From NCBI GenBank assembly GCA_033807695.1, contig CM066307.1, positions 3,782,001 to 3,846,000 on the forward strand: 64,000 nucleotides of DNA, in the 5' to 3' direction. Below, in pieces: positions 47,305 through 59,667 of the stretch. This DNA is from Daedaleopsis sinensis (lineage: Eukaryota; Basidiomycota; Agaricomycetes; Polyporales; Polyporaceae). The notes under the pieces were generated by a model, which was not told where the DNA came from, made no database searches, and was given only the letters and a program-made list of their open reading frames with translations. Each line of letters begins with the position of its first letter. Positions within the stretch are counted from its first letter, which is position 1. The position numbers and the translations under genes were made by a program.

Positions 47305-49991
47305 GATCTTCGGTAATCTCCACCGTGGCAGCGAGTTTCGACTGGTCAGCTTGAGCAAGAGGTGAAGCTCCGAGCTACGCGATCCTGAGGGTTGGAGCGG
47401 GGAAGATTTTAAGCGAACGAGTGAGTATTATTTTGAACGAGCGGTACTAGTAAGTGCGAAGATTCTCACCCTACGACCACAACTGACAGATGATACATCG
47501 CTTCGATCCACACTGTGACAGATCGACCACCCATGGACGACGAGACGACGACTCGATTACGTTTCTCTCGCGGTCTCCGGTCCTGGACATCCCTGCCACG
47601 GGTTCCGATCGAGCTGAGACGATGACAAGTAAGTCGAATATAGCCGCAATGTAGCCATAATCTGTTCGTCGTGGTCAACCGGAGTAGCAGAGAGTGACGC
47701 AGAGAACAGAACACATACCTCAGTACTCGACTGAGAACATAGCTGCTAGTGACCTCAATCAATAACACGAGAGCGTCTGCTAACGGGAGGATGACTGACT
47801 GCCACCGCGAAGTCTTCGAGGGGCCGTGCTTCTCGCGCGGAAGACGACTCCGATCGGAGGAGGTCGACAGTGCAAGGCAGCGAGGTGGACTCGCCCTGTG
47901 CCTACAAGGCACTGCGGGCGGACGCATCCGTCCGGTGCTGCAGCCTCCTTCCCAAGAGCACGACCTTGAAGGTGTTTGAGTTTGAGACACTTGCAGGCGG
48001 CGGTGAGGCTATTCAAGCCTTCGGCGGACAGGTTGAAATAACGGCGGGACGACAACCCGGTCATCCTGGGTCTTTGGATTGCGGCGGTCTAGTAAGCTCG
48101 GAGCGCCAGTGTCGCAGGGGCACCAAATGGCACTGGCAGTCCAATCTGGGGATCAGACGATCTGGGTCGGTCAGTATGTGATAACACGCGGTATCCAGCG
48201 CAGCAACACATACCCTCAAACCACAAGTGCCAGCCTGACCGTTGGGCGAGTTCCCTATGATCCAAGAAGGACAGAGCTGGGCCCTGGCAGTCGTGACAAG
48301 AACCCTGTATCGCGACACGACCTGGAAACCGCCTGTAGCCAGTGAGTTCGAATCCGGCCCGTCCAGAGCAGTATTGATGGGATCCGCCGTGAAGGAGTAT
48401 GTAGGTCCGCGGCAAGCCTTGACCGCAGTCACAGTGTGCGTACATATGGGTCCACCACTGTGTCTTGATCAGCCAGGTACCCTGCTGTGCTCGCCGACAT
48501 GCTAGTACACGCTGACGATGAGTTGGGGTCCCGGATGCGGAGGTCTTGCGGCCGGGACCATCCGTTGAAGGCTGGTCCTTCGCGTCCAGAGCTGCCAGGG
48601 CCAGGGACGTCCAAGGTCACGAAAACGAGCACCGTATGTCTGTCTTGAAGGCTTCTAGACAAGCCATTCAGACCGCCCCCCCCAGCAGTCGAGTCCGAGT
48701 CTGAGTCGTCACAGGGATGCCTGCCAGGATAGTGAAACATGCGTACCCACTGGCATCCCCAGGGCTGCTTGCAGACCTGCAGCGAATCTCCGTCCGTCCT
48801 TCGAGCGAGCACCTCTTAGTCCCCCGACCCCCGACGTGCCCTGTCCCAGACCGGCGCCGCGCCGCGGCACCTGTACACATGTCAAAGTCCACGTTCGCGT
48901 TCAAGTTGCGAGCCACGGCCCACGGCCCAGCGTAAGCGTAAGCATAAGTAGCAGTCCATATGTACCTGCCGTCCGTCCGTCGCGTCCCGAGCCGCGCGCG
49001 GACGTACGTGACGGTGCGAGTGAGCAGTTGCCGGCTGCCAGTCCTGAGTCAGGTTTCCAGGACCAGTACTAGTCCTCCGACTCGCCCTGGCCCAGACCCA
49101 GACCGGCGCCGACGCGGCACCTGTACACATGTCAACACCGTTGTCAACGCAGTGCGTAAGTACTCACACATGGGTCAACATGCGCATACAGCTGCTCCCA
49201 AGCCGAGCGCGCCGACGCACCAGCAATGAGTATACGGTTGTGCGACAAGTTCACATTGGGCCGCCGCAGTGCCGAAAACTCAACCACTGGGCGCTAGCGT
49301 CACAGTTGCGCTGAATCTTATCTTTCATATCTTATCTTATCTGCGCCGCATGCCTTCGCACTGCTCACCTTCGACAGACTCCGACTGCCGTGCTCTGCGG
49401 TAGAAAGTGTACGTAGCCAGCCATAGAGCCATTCTGTACGAGATCAAACCCGCCTGCACGAACCGTGACCACTGAAAGGGAAAAGGAAAAACAAGAAGGA
49501 TGGAAATTTCGGATAGAGTACAGCTCGCAAGCACAGCACATGTACAGTTCTCAGTTCTCAGTTCTCAGTAACAATTATTACGCGGCGCGCACGCGTGCGG
49601 GCCGCCTCTTCAAGTATCCTATGTAGAAGCGTATCGTATGGTCGTATCGTATCGCGCGGGCCCGCCCATTCATGCATCCGGCGCTCGGGCGGGGAGGCGG
49701 CGGGGTCGCATGGGCATGAGGGCGTGCTACATATCCGTCCGCAGCATGACCACCGCGATGCCCGTCGGCTCGCAGCAGCAACTCAACTATGTATGTGTAT
49801 ATCCTCCTCGTCATCGTCGTTCGTCGGGCAGGAACGCGGGACTGGCCGTCGAGGGCGCACCGCACCCTCTCGGGCGCGGCCGACGTCGACGTGCACACTC
49901 GCCCCGACGCGCGGGGTCCTGGGACCTGCACACGCAGCTGCACAGCAACGTCCGCGTCCGCGCAGCCTGCTGGGATCGCACGCGGCAGCCT
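47305..49991. other. About 2.7 kb without a firm gene
   Basis: The stretch 48060-48810 has minus-strand open segments separated by good splice signals (for example GTATGTGTT...CCCCAG between about 48210 and 48155) and may encode a small protein, but no complete model was reached. The rest holds the 3' flank of the regulator at 49992, short tandem repeats (three copies of agttctc near 49550; TTATC-rich DNA at 49316-49350) and a GC-rich direct repeat. Confidence 0.3.
48846..49135. repeat. GC-rich direct repeat pair
   Basis: A sequence of about 38 nt containing cagaccggcgccg and ending ggcacctgtacacatgtcaa occurs at 48846-48885 and again at 49099-49135, differing by three deleted bases. The preceding 20-30 nt are also similar, so the unit is an imperfect duplication about 250 nt apart. 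Confidence 0.75.
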
Positions 49992-52796
49992 TTAACTCTG
50001 CGTCGTCGCCGCGAGGCTCACCTGCCGCACGCCCTCGCCAGCGAACGCGCCGGCGGGACCAGCCTGCTCCTCCTCTTCCTCCTCCTCCTCCGCAACCGGC
50101 TCCGGGCCCGCCTCGTCGTCCTCGTCCCCCTCCTGGTCCCACCCCGCTGGCCCGAGCAGCGCACGCTTCGCATGCTCGGGGCCCAACGTCTGCGACGCGA
50201 TCCGCTTGAACGTCGGCCGGTAGGACGGCGCGGACAGGTACGATGACGACGGCGCCGCGCCGCTATCAGCAGGCGCAGGGGCGCCCTGGTCGCCGCCGAA
50301 CGCGAGCGCAAGAGAGGAGCTGGCCGTCGTGTTGGCCGCGGCCGCATCGGGGGGTGGGGACATGCCGGACCCGCCGCTTTCGTTCGTCCCCGCGCTGGAG
50401 CTGGATCCGGGCCGGTTGAGCAGCTCGGAGATCCTGCTCGCGCCGCCCGATGGCAGGCTCGTCGAGACGTTCGTCGAGAACGCCGCGTGCGGAACGACAG
50501 GGCTCATGCTCTTGCTCTTCGGTCCTGGGCCCGCAATCGGCGCACCGCCGCTGCCCGAAGCGGTAGCGAGCGAACCCTTCCGCTTGTGGATCAAGTTCAG
50601 GTTCATGGGGGCTTTGCGCGCGAGCACGGCCTGCTCGTAGCTCTTGAGATCCTCCGCAGCGTGGAGGGTGGTCCGGACGTTCGAGTTGTACCCGCCCGCG
50701 GGGGGCTGGCCGTGGTTCTGCGACGGGTTCGCGTGCGTGTCGTACTGGTCGCCGGTCGACGGGCGCACGTACGAGTTGCCGAGGCGATCGTCCGCGTATA
50801 GCGGCGGCGTCTTCATGCTAGGCAAGCTCGCGACGCGCGAGTGTCTCCGCGACGGGCTCGGCCGCCCGACGTTCGATCCGTGACCCAATTGGGACCCTGG
50901 ACCGGTAGGCGTCTGGAGTGGGAAGAGCAGGCCGGAACCAGAGGAGGTCAGTGGCGTCTTGAGGTACATCTTCCAGAAGTCGCGCATCTCCTTGTTCTCG
51001 CCTTCGCGTCCGCCGGCGCTCTTCAGCTGGGCGATCAGATCCTGCGTCGGCGTGCCAAGGAACCCGCCGGGACCGCTCGAGCCGGAAGCGAACGGGGTGA
51101 GTCCAGAGAAGAACGGCTGGCCGTCGTTGGCGAGGCCGGCCATGACGGCGGGATCGTCGAGGCTCATCAGCCCGAACGACGCGGAGAAGCCGCCTTCGCC
51201 CTCGTGGTTGGTCTGGCCGTCGCCCGGATACCGCTGGTCGAACTCCTTGCCGTTCAGTTCGTCCCGGGTCCGGAGGTTGTTGAATCCGGGCAAGGGCAAG
51301 TGAACGCCACTCGAGTTAGCGCTGCTGGGAATCGAGTGGCTGGGGCCGGTCCCCGTGCTTCCGACGTCGCTCCCGAAGTCACCCTCAGAACCGCTCAGAT
51401 CCTCAGATCGAGTTTGGTGGTGGCTCGGCTGCTGATGAGCGTACAATGACGTAGAGGGTGGGAGCCCTGCATGCTGATACGATGCAGCTGCAGCGCCGGC
51501 GCCTCCATCGAATGACGAAGACGCTGTGCCCGTGGGCGGATGCGTTTGAGGCTCGCCGCCGGCAGCACCCGCCGCAGAGTACGTCGATACCGTGGGGTGA
51601 CTCTGACTGCGTGGGCCGTACGGCGCCTCAAAACCCTTCGTGTGCTGGTACTGGCGGTGGGCATCCCATTGTTGGGCGGGGAGATGGAACCGCTCATACT
51701 GACCGTCCTGAGCACCCGCGGCGGCGGCGGCAGCAGCGGCGTACAAGCCAGGAAGGGCAGCGCTGGTGTCCGCTGTGGGCGCCGGCTGGGCGAGGGCTAG
51801 GGCGCCGTTGGACATGACGCCTGCGCGACTCATGAGCTCGGCCTGTGCTCGGATACGTGCCATCGCATCAGGGTTTTCCATCGCTTCCCGATGATGGGAC
51901 TGGAGCATCGCGCTCTCAGACGGTCCGAGGGCGGTGGCGAGCGGGGGGAGGGAAGTGTAGTCGTGGGGATAGACGGCGGCGGCATGGTGAAGGGCGTACT
52001 GGGGGGCGTACATGGAGGACATGTTCATCGTACCTGGGGGAGGGGCGAGGAGGAAGTCGTCGGGGAGGCGGGGAGCACCGAGCGAAATGGAGTGGCGGCC
52101 AATGCCGGCGGGGGGAAGAGTGGGCAGTGGATGACCGGGACCGGCTGGGGCAGTCTGGCGGTGAAACTTGACGTAGGTGCATCGGCATTTGCGTTGGACA
52201 CATTTCGCTGTAGGAGTAGTTGAGCAAAGACGCACGAAGACGAAGAGAAGACAGGGCAACGCACAGCATGGATTCGCTCCGTCACAAGGGAGACTGGAGG
52301 TGACGCACTGGTCGCAGGCCTGCTTGGAGGTCGTTGCCCTCGAAGCGGCGGCGGTCCCCTTCCGTCTAGAGGGTGCGGTGGTGGTGGGTGGCTTTTCGGA
52401 GGCATGGCACTTGTTGATGTGTCTCGAGAGAAGGTCGCTGCAAGAGTCTTGGTTAGTCTTGGTGTGGGGTGTGGGTGTGGGATTATGTAGAAGACTTGCC
52501 TTCTAGCGAATTGATCGCCGCAGTGCTGGCACTTGTATGGCCGGTCTCCTGTGTCTAGAAGTAGCAGGGCGGTAAGCGGGGGCGGGGATCGGGGAGGAGT
52601 GGGGTGTGGGGCGTGGACTGGTGTGGAGGGGGTGGGCGCTGGAAAGGAGCGAAGCCACTCACGGGAGCGCATATGTCGGGCGACATGTTGGGGCCGGGTA
52701 AAGGTGGATTGGCAGACGGGGCACTGTGGAGCACGGTGAGGAGGAGGTCGAGGAGGTTGTCGAGGACGACGAGCTCACCTTGTGGTCGCCGGCCAT
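49992..52796 (-). CDS. C2H2 plus Zn2Cys6 transcription factor
   Basis: Five exons (52796-52779, 52723-52663, 52554-52500, 52437-52265, 52207-49992) give 840 aa. Residues about 7-26 and 35-56 are two C2H2 fingers (CPVC...HVARH and CQHC...HINKCH). About 30 residues later comes a complete fungal Zn(II)2Cys6 cluster with spacing C-x2-C-x6-C-x5-C-x2-C-x6-C, split by an intron. This two-finger plus binuclear-cluster layout is the one seen in Cmr1/Pig1-type regulators of ascomycetes; orthology is not implied. The rest is low complexity (Ala, Gly, Ser, Gln), with a folded patch (KEMRDFWKMYLKTPLTSSGSG) and a Glu-rich acidic C-terminus that could activate transcription. Intron 3 is a GC-AG intron (donor GCAAGT at 52499). 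Expected nuclear DNA-binding regulator; target unknown. Confidence 0.88.
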
Positions 52797-55700
52797 GGCG
52801 TCGAGGTCGAGGATGTGGTGGGGGGAAGAGAGGAGTTGGTGGAAGAAAGTTAAGAGCGGGAAATGTGCTTGGACCGTTGATTCCCTCCTCAATCCTTGTC
52901 ACACATAAATTACCCGTGCGACTCTGACGTCATCGATTACGGCGCCTGTCACTATTTGTCTGTCGTCCAACCCTCCCTACTGTTGAGAACTTCTCTTCGG
53001 AGCCTCGTGTGTTGCTCGCGCGAGTTAGCTGTATATACGTCGTATGCTGCGCGCGGGGAGAGAGGGGCGTGTGCTGGGAGAGCAGGAAACGGGCGCGTGG
53101 AGCTTGCAAACGTTGTGGAGCAACCGACGTCATCGCATTATTGCCAGATTACGTCGGAGATCAATGCGTCACTCCTGCCATTTCTGGGCAGTTCTACCTA
53201 ATTCTCGCGCTTGTCCTTGTTGGACATCTGGCGCTCGGACGACGACGTCCAGCCGTCATGCATCATGGTCGGATCTCTCCTCTCTGAGTCTCTCGCCGTG
53301 TCTTGATCGTCCAGGCATCCCGTCCTGCACTGAGCCCACAGCCAAGCAGTAAGAGAGCAGCGAAGAGCGCGATGCGAAAGGAAGCTGGATGCGCAGCGGG
53401 CGGCCTATTTATGCGCAACCCCCGTCTTATGATGCTGTGAATCCCCCAAACGATCCGTGCGCGAGAAGCACTGAGGTCTGCATAGCAACCGAGACCGTTT
53501 CCATCAGCCACCTCTGCCTACTCGCTCCGATCGTGGCCCCAGATCGCGCGCCCCCGACTTGGGCCCGCCTTCGTTGCCCTCTTTCCCGCCGCCGTGTCTG
53601 CAAGCCTCGCCGAATCCGTGCGTCCACTTGTCTGGCCATCGCCGCCAGTCTCGCGCGCCCGGTTTCGAAAGCCCGGGACGCACTGCATGCACACGCGTGC
53701 ATGTGCTGACCACGTAAAGTTCGCACCCCCGAAGTGTGCTGATAGCATCAAGATCGAACCGAGGATGGATCCGGACTCTGTTGCTCTGTTCCACCTTGTT
53801 TGGCGAGGCGTTAGCGTGACGCAGACGTCACCGCTGTCCATGTCTGTCCATGACCGAACCATGAATGCATGACGCGTGACGCGCCCCCGAGTCCCCGACT
53901 GACGGGACGCTGTTGGGATGGCCCGCGCGCTACGTATGGCTTCACGCGCCGCCCCAAAGTCGTCCCCGGTGTCAGTGGTTCTCTGCGCGGTGACGTCGTC
54001 GGTAGAACACACGCGTCATGATTGGCCGTTCTTGGGCCAATCAGGGGCCATAACGTCACGTAAGATATCTATTTATCGGCCTCACTATGTACTCGATAGA
54101 CCGCTCACGCGCACGCTTGCAACCTCTAGCTAATCTGTCGCGGCCGCGATGACGACGTTCGACTCAACGAGCTCGCTCCGGGGGAGGTCATCGATTAATC
54201 GACGACGTCGACAGTCCTAACGCGAACGCCGAAACTGCCCGCATGCCCCCCGAAATTCGAAGTCGCTTCGCATTTCGCGTACACGGCAGGCATGTCCCCA
54301 TTTTCTGCAAAAAGGCGCTTCTCGTAGTCACCTTTTCTCTCGTAGACGGCCTTTCAACGGCTCTTTGCCGTTGTAGTCGCGTGTAAGAGAAGAGGTAACT
54401 ACGACTCGCGCCTTTTCACCGACTTTTCTTTGGCAGAAATGTCGGGATTGCCTGCCGTGGCACCGTCTGTCCTGGGCAAGTCCCGGGGTCGACCGCGTGC
54501 GCGCGCAGCGTGCCAGAGCTTCACGCGTGCACGTGCAGGGCGCCGTGGTCATCTGTGCTCTTCGTGGCACGCTAGAAGCCTCGTTGGACTTCGAAATTCG
54601 ACCGATGATGTACGGGCTTCCCGCCGCCGCCGTCTGCGTCAACTTCGGTCACCAGCTGTATATGGCGTGGCCCCCGGACTCCCCGTCGCCGCCCATCGAG
54701 TCGCCGCCCCGATAACTCAATATATGCAATACGGTATACCAACGCATCAGCGCATCACACCCCATTTGACCGTTGTCGCCCTCGTTCTCCCTAAGGCGGT
54801 CGGCTAGATCCCGGGCGCATCTTCACTGCATCTACGTGCACGGACCACATACCGACGTCCTCCCTGTCGTTCCTCCAACTCTCCAGCTCCCGCTGCGTGG
54901 CTATAAAACCGCTGCTCCGGTGGGCCTTGTGAGGTCGAAGGACCGCGTCCAACCGTCAACGTGGATTCTCCCCGCCCCGCCATGCTCCGAGCAACCACGT
55001 CCACATGGTCTCCCCGCCGTGCACGGCCGAGCTTGAGCCTATACGGCTCGCCTCCTTCGCGCTGACGTTCCCCGGTCTTCGACTTCCTTTCGCCTCAAGT
55101 TGCCCGCCCCGCCGCCCCCGCTCGGGTACATTAGAGTTTGCGCGTTTGTCTTGCCTTATCGGACGTGGTTTAGCGGCGATTGGCCCGCGGCGGCGGAGAC
55201 GATGACGTTTCCGTCCTGCGTCATCCCCGTCGACGTCCTCAGGCTCCGGGAGTTCCGGACACAGCGCATTCGTGCTCCCAAACCCTCCGCGCGCGATGTA
55301 AATCACGATGTCGGGGTCTGCGACGAACCACGCGCTGCGGCGAACGCGCACGCTTCCCTGTGCAGCGGTCGGCGCCCGTCGCCTTCCAAACGGGTTCTCG
55401 TGACCGACAAGTTGCGCGTGTGACAGTTACTTGTGGTTGACGCGTCGACGTCTATACTGCCGCATGACAGAGTAGATGACGACAGTTCTATTTATCCATC
55501 CTCGTCCACGTCCCCGTGGGCAAACGCATGCTTATCCATGGTCACCGGTCACATCTGGGACGCCGCTCGGGTCACGGTCCTCGTTGAGTATTTTGAACGC
55601 TATACGACGGTAGCTATATAACTGATAAGTCAATTCGGCCTTCGCCATATACAATCCGATTCAACCCATATGCATTACTCCACAGTGCACACGACCCCGC

Positions 55701-55887
55701 ATCCCCGCATGCAAGATTCGCTCGGACTCGGAGGCAAATGCAGCTATTCTGGGCATGCGCACTGGGCTCTCTTACTTGGTTTGGAGTGGGCCATTCCTGG
55801 CAAGGACGATTGATGAGGATGGGGGGACTGAGGAGCTGATATGTTAGATGATAGATAGTAATAATAAATTATAAGATGTAATATAAC
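52797..55887. other. About 3.1 kb, no convincing gene
   Basis: GC-rich DNA with many TGACGT/ACGTCA-like motifs and overlapping open frames on both strands. The region 54430-54620 (plus) and 54956-55351 (minus) each show a basic stretch, but neither has supporting splice structure. It includes the upstream region of the regulator starting at 52796 and, from about 55,850, the composition change into the Helitron. Confidence 0.35.
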
Positions 55888-58800
55888 CTAAAGCTTAGTA
55901 TACAGTAGAATGCTCATCTTATACTTACCGGCCTCCTGCAATTTTTTCCCTGACCAGTTGACAATATTACCGTAGTACAGAACCTTCCCATCATTTTCTG
56001 CACCATCGTGGTACCAGACATCTCCTGACTTGTCAATAAACCTGCAGACAAAGTGAGAAGGAGTAAAGTAGATTATACCACACAGCCGGTACATCTGGTC
56101 AATATCAGGCCATACAATCTGAGACTCTACCTCTACTGTTATTTTCTGCTGTGCACGAATAGCTATAATGTTAGGTGAGTCGGTATAAGATAATGACCTG
56201 TGCATTTGACGCTTGCATTGTGGGCATTTCTTCTCAGATTTCTGGGAGAGCAAAGCACTGATCCATTGTGTGACTGTTTTCCCTTGATATCTACCGGATG
56301 TGGCTGGACTATTTTTCCACACATAGTCATCACAAATCCATACTGCTTCAGCTTTGCTATTAGCAGGGCCATCATGGTCACATGCTCGGCATTTGTAGCA
56401 CTGCTGTAGAATAGGGATGTCAATCTTGATAATGTTCTCTAATAAGAGATATATATCAGTAGGCTCGCTCCCCCGAGGTCCTAGGTCAGGATGTGACACA
56501 GCCAATCTATTTCTCAATGTATCCCGTGCTCTCTGCAAAGTCATTGACTTGTTGTCCGGAAGAGTACCATCAAACAATACACCTAAGTCCGTGAGAATTT
56601 GACTTTGCTCTGGCATGTGATGTATCCATGCCTCACGGCAGTCAGTATACAGGGTGAGCAACACAGTAAGCAGACTATCATATGCACAACTGTGGTTGAC
56701 AGAATCCCATGGAAAGCCTGCAAACATCTTGCCTGCTGGAGGTTTGGTTACTTTGATTCTCTTAGCTGGCTGAGGCTTTGTGGTCTGTTCAATCTCAGTC
56801 TCCTCATCCCGCTTACGCTTAGTAGCATTAGTTCTTGTAACATTGCTGACAGTCTGTAATGCTTGTGACCCCTGTGCGGATACAAATGCAGTCCTATCCC
56901 TTTTGACTTGCGGCTTTTCAACTTTCTCCTTGGTGCCGCTGTCAGCCTTGTCGGCCTTGCTGGATGACTGGTCTTTGGAAATTTTCACCAAAGTCCAGGG
57001 AGTATCTTCGGTCACCTTTTGAATTGGGAAAGGATCACTAGCAGTCCACTTCAGAGCACTGTGGATAGTCTTGGGTACAAATTTTTCACCTTTCCATTGG
57101 CGGAAAGAATGAATAAGTTCATTTCTTGTAATTCCCGATACTTCGGGTGATATAGTACCAAGGTACCGCATTTTTGTGATTTCATCCAGCAACTCTAGCT
57201 CTCTAAACTCTTGCCTCAATGAGCCTGCAATACCTCCTGTCAATTTCCCGCTGTCAAATGACTGGACAATGATAGTTCCCTCAAGAGTTGAACCCCGTGA
57301 CAAGCAAGTGTATACAGACTGGTGTGTTTGACAATTCTGCAGGTCACACACATTACTGGGCCTTGTACGTCCCTGTGAAGCAAAGTCTGTCATAGCAAAG
57401 TTGGGTACTACCGGTACTTGGTCACGGTTTATTTCTAGTAGCATTCCATTGGGGAGTTTGCACTTCACTTTCTTGTTTACATGCGAAAGTGGGACAACAT
57501 TCTCTGGAAGACCAGGGAGTTTTATCGGAGTGGGAGCAGCTGTGAGCTTGACAAAAAGTGTCTCTAATGCAAATTTATCCTCAGTGATAGGCCGTGATGT
57601 CCATCCTACTACTATTCCTTCCGCACCATTGGTAACTGAGCACTCCGTAGCTTCATTGACTTTGATCATCACCGGCAGTCCAATGCATATACTCAACTGC
57701 CCGGGGTGATGCTCAGTAAGTTCATGGGATAAATCCCATAGCCGGGTCTGCAATTCTTCATTGACAATATTGGTAGAACGATGCGGGTTGACCTTCTTCT
57801 TGCGCTGATGTTTAGGCAGGTTCTTGTCATCGGACTCCGATGCTAGTTTGTCAACAGAGTAGAATGTATGCAACGCCTGGTTATTCTCCCTAGCAAATCG
57901 CTTTGACCCCAGTCTATTGATAGCATCTCTGTAGGAATTATATGTGGTAATTACCGATACATTTCTGAACCTAGGCTGATTAATTTTGGGATGCTTCTTG
58001 CCTTTACCAGCCACCCGTGATTGGATTAGCTTAATATCAGCCTCAGTACATGCTCTATATCTCAGATTCTCTAGTGCAGTTCTCAACTTTGCATCCTCGG
58101 GTTTTTGTGACCGCTGCCGCATATTTTCCCTAAGGATAACTACTGTAGTAAACTGGTGCCAAAGTGCCTTACCAATAGAGGACTTCTGCTTCTTGTGATC
58201 ATGTGTTTTGTGAATAACTCTTCCGACTTCATGCGAGTATAGTGGCTTTGCTTGGACTGCTGGTGGTAATTGAGCAAAATCTCCAGCACAAATAATATTT
58301 ATACCACCAAATGGAGTTCCATCATTCTTGAGAGCAGCACACATTTTCGCACAAATGTTGTACATACTGAAGCAGTCCAGCATACTGATCTCATCGATGA
58401 ATATATACTCCACATTCATAAGTCGACTTCGCACTTGCATCACATTAGCCACTGACTCGGTTGAATCAGCTTTGCTAAACCCTAGCATCGAATGATAAGT
58501 AGATCCACCTATCAGGGAGGCAGCTGAACCGGTTGGGGCCAGACACATGAACCTATAGGATTCATTTCTCTCTCCAAAGAAGTGGGTCAATGCTTTGATT
58601 ACTTGTGATTTTCCAGTACCAGCCATCCCTCCAAGGTACATTTTGAGATGTTCTCCACAAGAGTCTATAGCATGATTGGCTACAATTCTAAATGCTCGCT
58701 CTTGAGCCTCATTCAAACTGAACTTGACTACCGTATTCTCAATAAGTTCCTTGGCCTGAGGGTCGGTAGCTTGGAAATTCTTGTCCATGAAGTATTGTTT

Positions 58801-59667
58801 ATCAACCAGTTTGACGGAGTCAATCTCATGATTTACAGGCAGTGCATTTGTAATATTCTTTGGAGGTTTGCTCTTAGCTTCTGCATCTCGGGCGTCTAAT
58901 ATCTTCTGTCGAGCTTCAGTGAGTACTTGACGCCATTCTGATGCTGACTTGTCCTCAGGTACGGTCAATCTCTTTGGAATATTCGACAGATTGACCAACT
59001 TATCCTTATCCTGCTGCATTTTATCCATCCATCCCGCTTCCATCATTATATTCTCTGCTTTACCACTGCGTGCTAATCGGATTATCTCTGACCGGCTGAT
59101 ATCTTTCCACTCCTTACTGTTTACTATATCATCTTCTCTATCTTGTACCGAAGAAGTAGTATCAAATGTATAGTGTTGGACTTCCATCTCATCCAAGTCA
59201 TCACGGCTCATGTGGTACGAGCCAGACCCTTTCTCTAACTGTTTCCGCATAGCTGAGAAATCATCACGGGCATCATTGCACTCGTATCTAATGTGGAAAA
59301 ACCTCATAATTTCCTCCTGCCTGTCTGTGAACTGATGAGCTCTGAATGCCTCATCCCATAGCATCTCAGCACTGTGTCGTAAGTCTGATCCTGATCTCCA
59401 TGGCTTGAATAGTGTAAGCATTGTCATACAATATTCCTCTCTGCTGCCCTGATCTTTCCGTGGCAGTGGTCCTCCCACAAAGTTGGGCACAAATGAATCC
59501 TCTTCATTCTGCAAGCATACTTCATGACTACGGCACTGCGGGTGCTCAGCATGGAAAATAAAGTATGAAGGGGTCTTGGACTTTGGAGTTATCTCAGAGA
59601 TATAATCTTTCTCAAGCGCCTTAGCTGTAGCCTGTGGTCGCAGTGGCTGTGGTAAGTAATAGTTCAT
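55888..59667 (-). CDS. Helitron helicase with C-terminal USP-like domain
   Basis: 1259 codons from the ATG at 59667. Residues about 320-770 are a Pif1/RecD-type SF1 helicase: Walker A GMAGTGKS (347-354), Walker B with D425-E426 (FIDEISMLD), GDFAQLPP, and later motifs (VITTYNS, TDFASQGRT, VYTCLSRG). A Lys/Ser/Thr-rich linker follows. Residues 981-1259 look like a ubiquitin-specific-protease fold: a Cys-box like NHSCAYDSLLTVL (C994), two CxxC pairs in a zinc-ribbon position (CYKC at 1090/1093, with a further C at 1096; CPQC at 1148/1151) and a His-box like TPSHFVCRF (H1205) followed by a W-Y-H-D-G segment. Helicase is firm; the protease is inference from motif order. The reading frame joins the upstream Rep part if a 52-nt intron is removed. 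Confidence 0.88.
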   Translation of the reverse strand: MNYYLPQPLRPQATAKALEKDYISEITPKSKTPSYFIFHAEHPQCRSHEVCLQNEEDSFVPNFVGGPLPRKDQGSREEYCMTMLTLFKPWRSGSDLRHSAEMLWDEAFRAHQFTDRQEEIMRFFHIRYECNDARDDFSAMRKQLEKGSGSYHMSRDDLDEMEVQHYTFDTTSSVQDREDDIVNSKEWKDISRSEIIRLARSGKAENIMMEAGWMDKMQQDKDKLVNLSNIPKRLTVPEDKSASEWRQVLTEARQKILDARDAEAKSKPPKNITNALPVNHEIDSVKLVDKQYFMDKNFQATDPQAKELIENTVVKFSLNEAQERAFRIVANHAIDSCGEHLKMYLGGMAGTGKSQVIKALTHFFGERNESYRFMCLAPTGSAASLIGGSTYHSMLGFSKADSTESVANVMQVRSRLMNVEYIFIDEISMLDCFSMYNICAKMCAALKNDGTPFGGINIICAGDFAQLPPAVQAKPLYSHEVGRVIHKTHDHKKQKSSIGKALWHQFTTVVILRENMRQRSQKPEDAKLRTALENLRYRACTEADIKLIQSRVAGKGKKHPKINQPRFRNVSVITTYNSYRDAINRLGSKRFARENNQALHTFYSVDKLASESDDKNLPKHQRKKKVNPHRSTNIVNEELQTRLWDLSHELTEHHPGQLSICIGLPVMIKVNEATECSVTNGAEGIVVGWTSRPITEDKFALETLFVKLTAAPTPIKLPGLPENVVPLSHVNKKVKCKLPNGMLLEINRDQVPVVPNFAMTDFASQGRTRPSNVCDLQNCQTHQSVYTCLSRGSTLEGTIIVQSFDSGKLTGGIAGSLRQEFRELELLDEITKMRYLGTISPEVSGITRNELIHSFRQWKGEKFVPKTIHSALKWTASDPFPIQKVTEDTPWTLVKISKDQSSSKADKADSGTKEKVEKPQVKRDRTAFVSAQGSQALQTVSNVTRTNATKRKRDEETEIEQTTKPQPAKRIKVTKPPAGKMFAGFPWDSVNHSCAYDSLLTVLLTLYTDCREAWIHHMPEQSQILTDLGVLFDGTLPDNKSMTLQRARDTLRNRLAVSHPDLGPRGSEPTDIYLLLENIIKIDIPILQQCYKCRACDHDGPANSKAEAVWICDDYVWKNSPATSGRYQGKTVTQWISALLSQKSEKKCPQCKRQMHRSLSYTDSPNIIAIRAQQKITVEVESQIVWPDIDQMYRLCGIIYFTPSHFVCRFIDKSGDVWYHDGAENDGKVLYYGNIVNWSGKKLQEAGKYKMSILLYTKL

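Noticed and set aside
48340..48360. tRNA T-loop-like GTTCGAATCC
   Set aside because: The flanking bases cannot form the T stem and no acceptor or anticodon arm is present; similar hits near 9055 and 18826 fail the same way.
53500..55440. Several GC-rich open frames on both strands
   Set aside because: They overlap each other, have no splice-consistent continuation and no domain; such frames are expected by chance in GC-rich DNA.
55680..55900. Helitron 3' terminus
   Set aside because: I looked for a hairpin followed by CTRR on the minus strand; several weak palindromes exist (for example around TGCGCATGC) but none at a proper distance, so no end was called.
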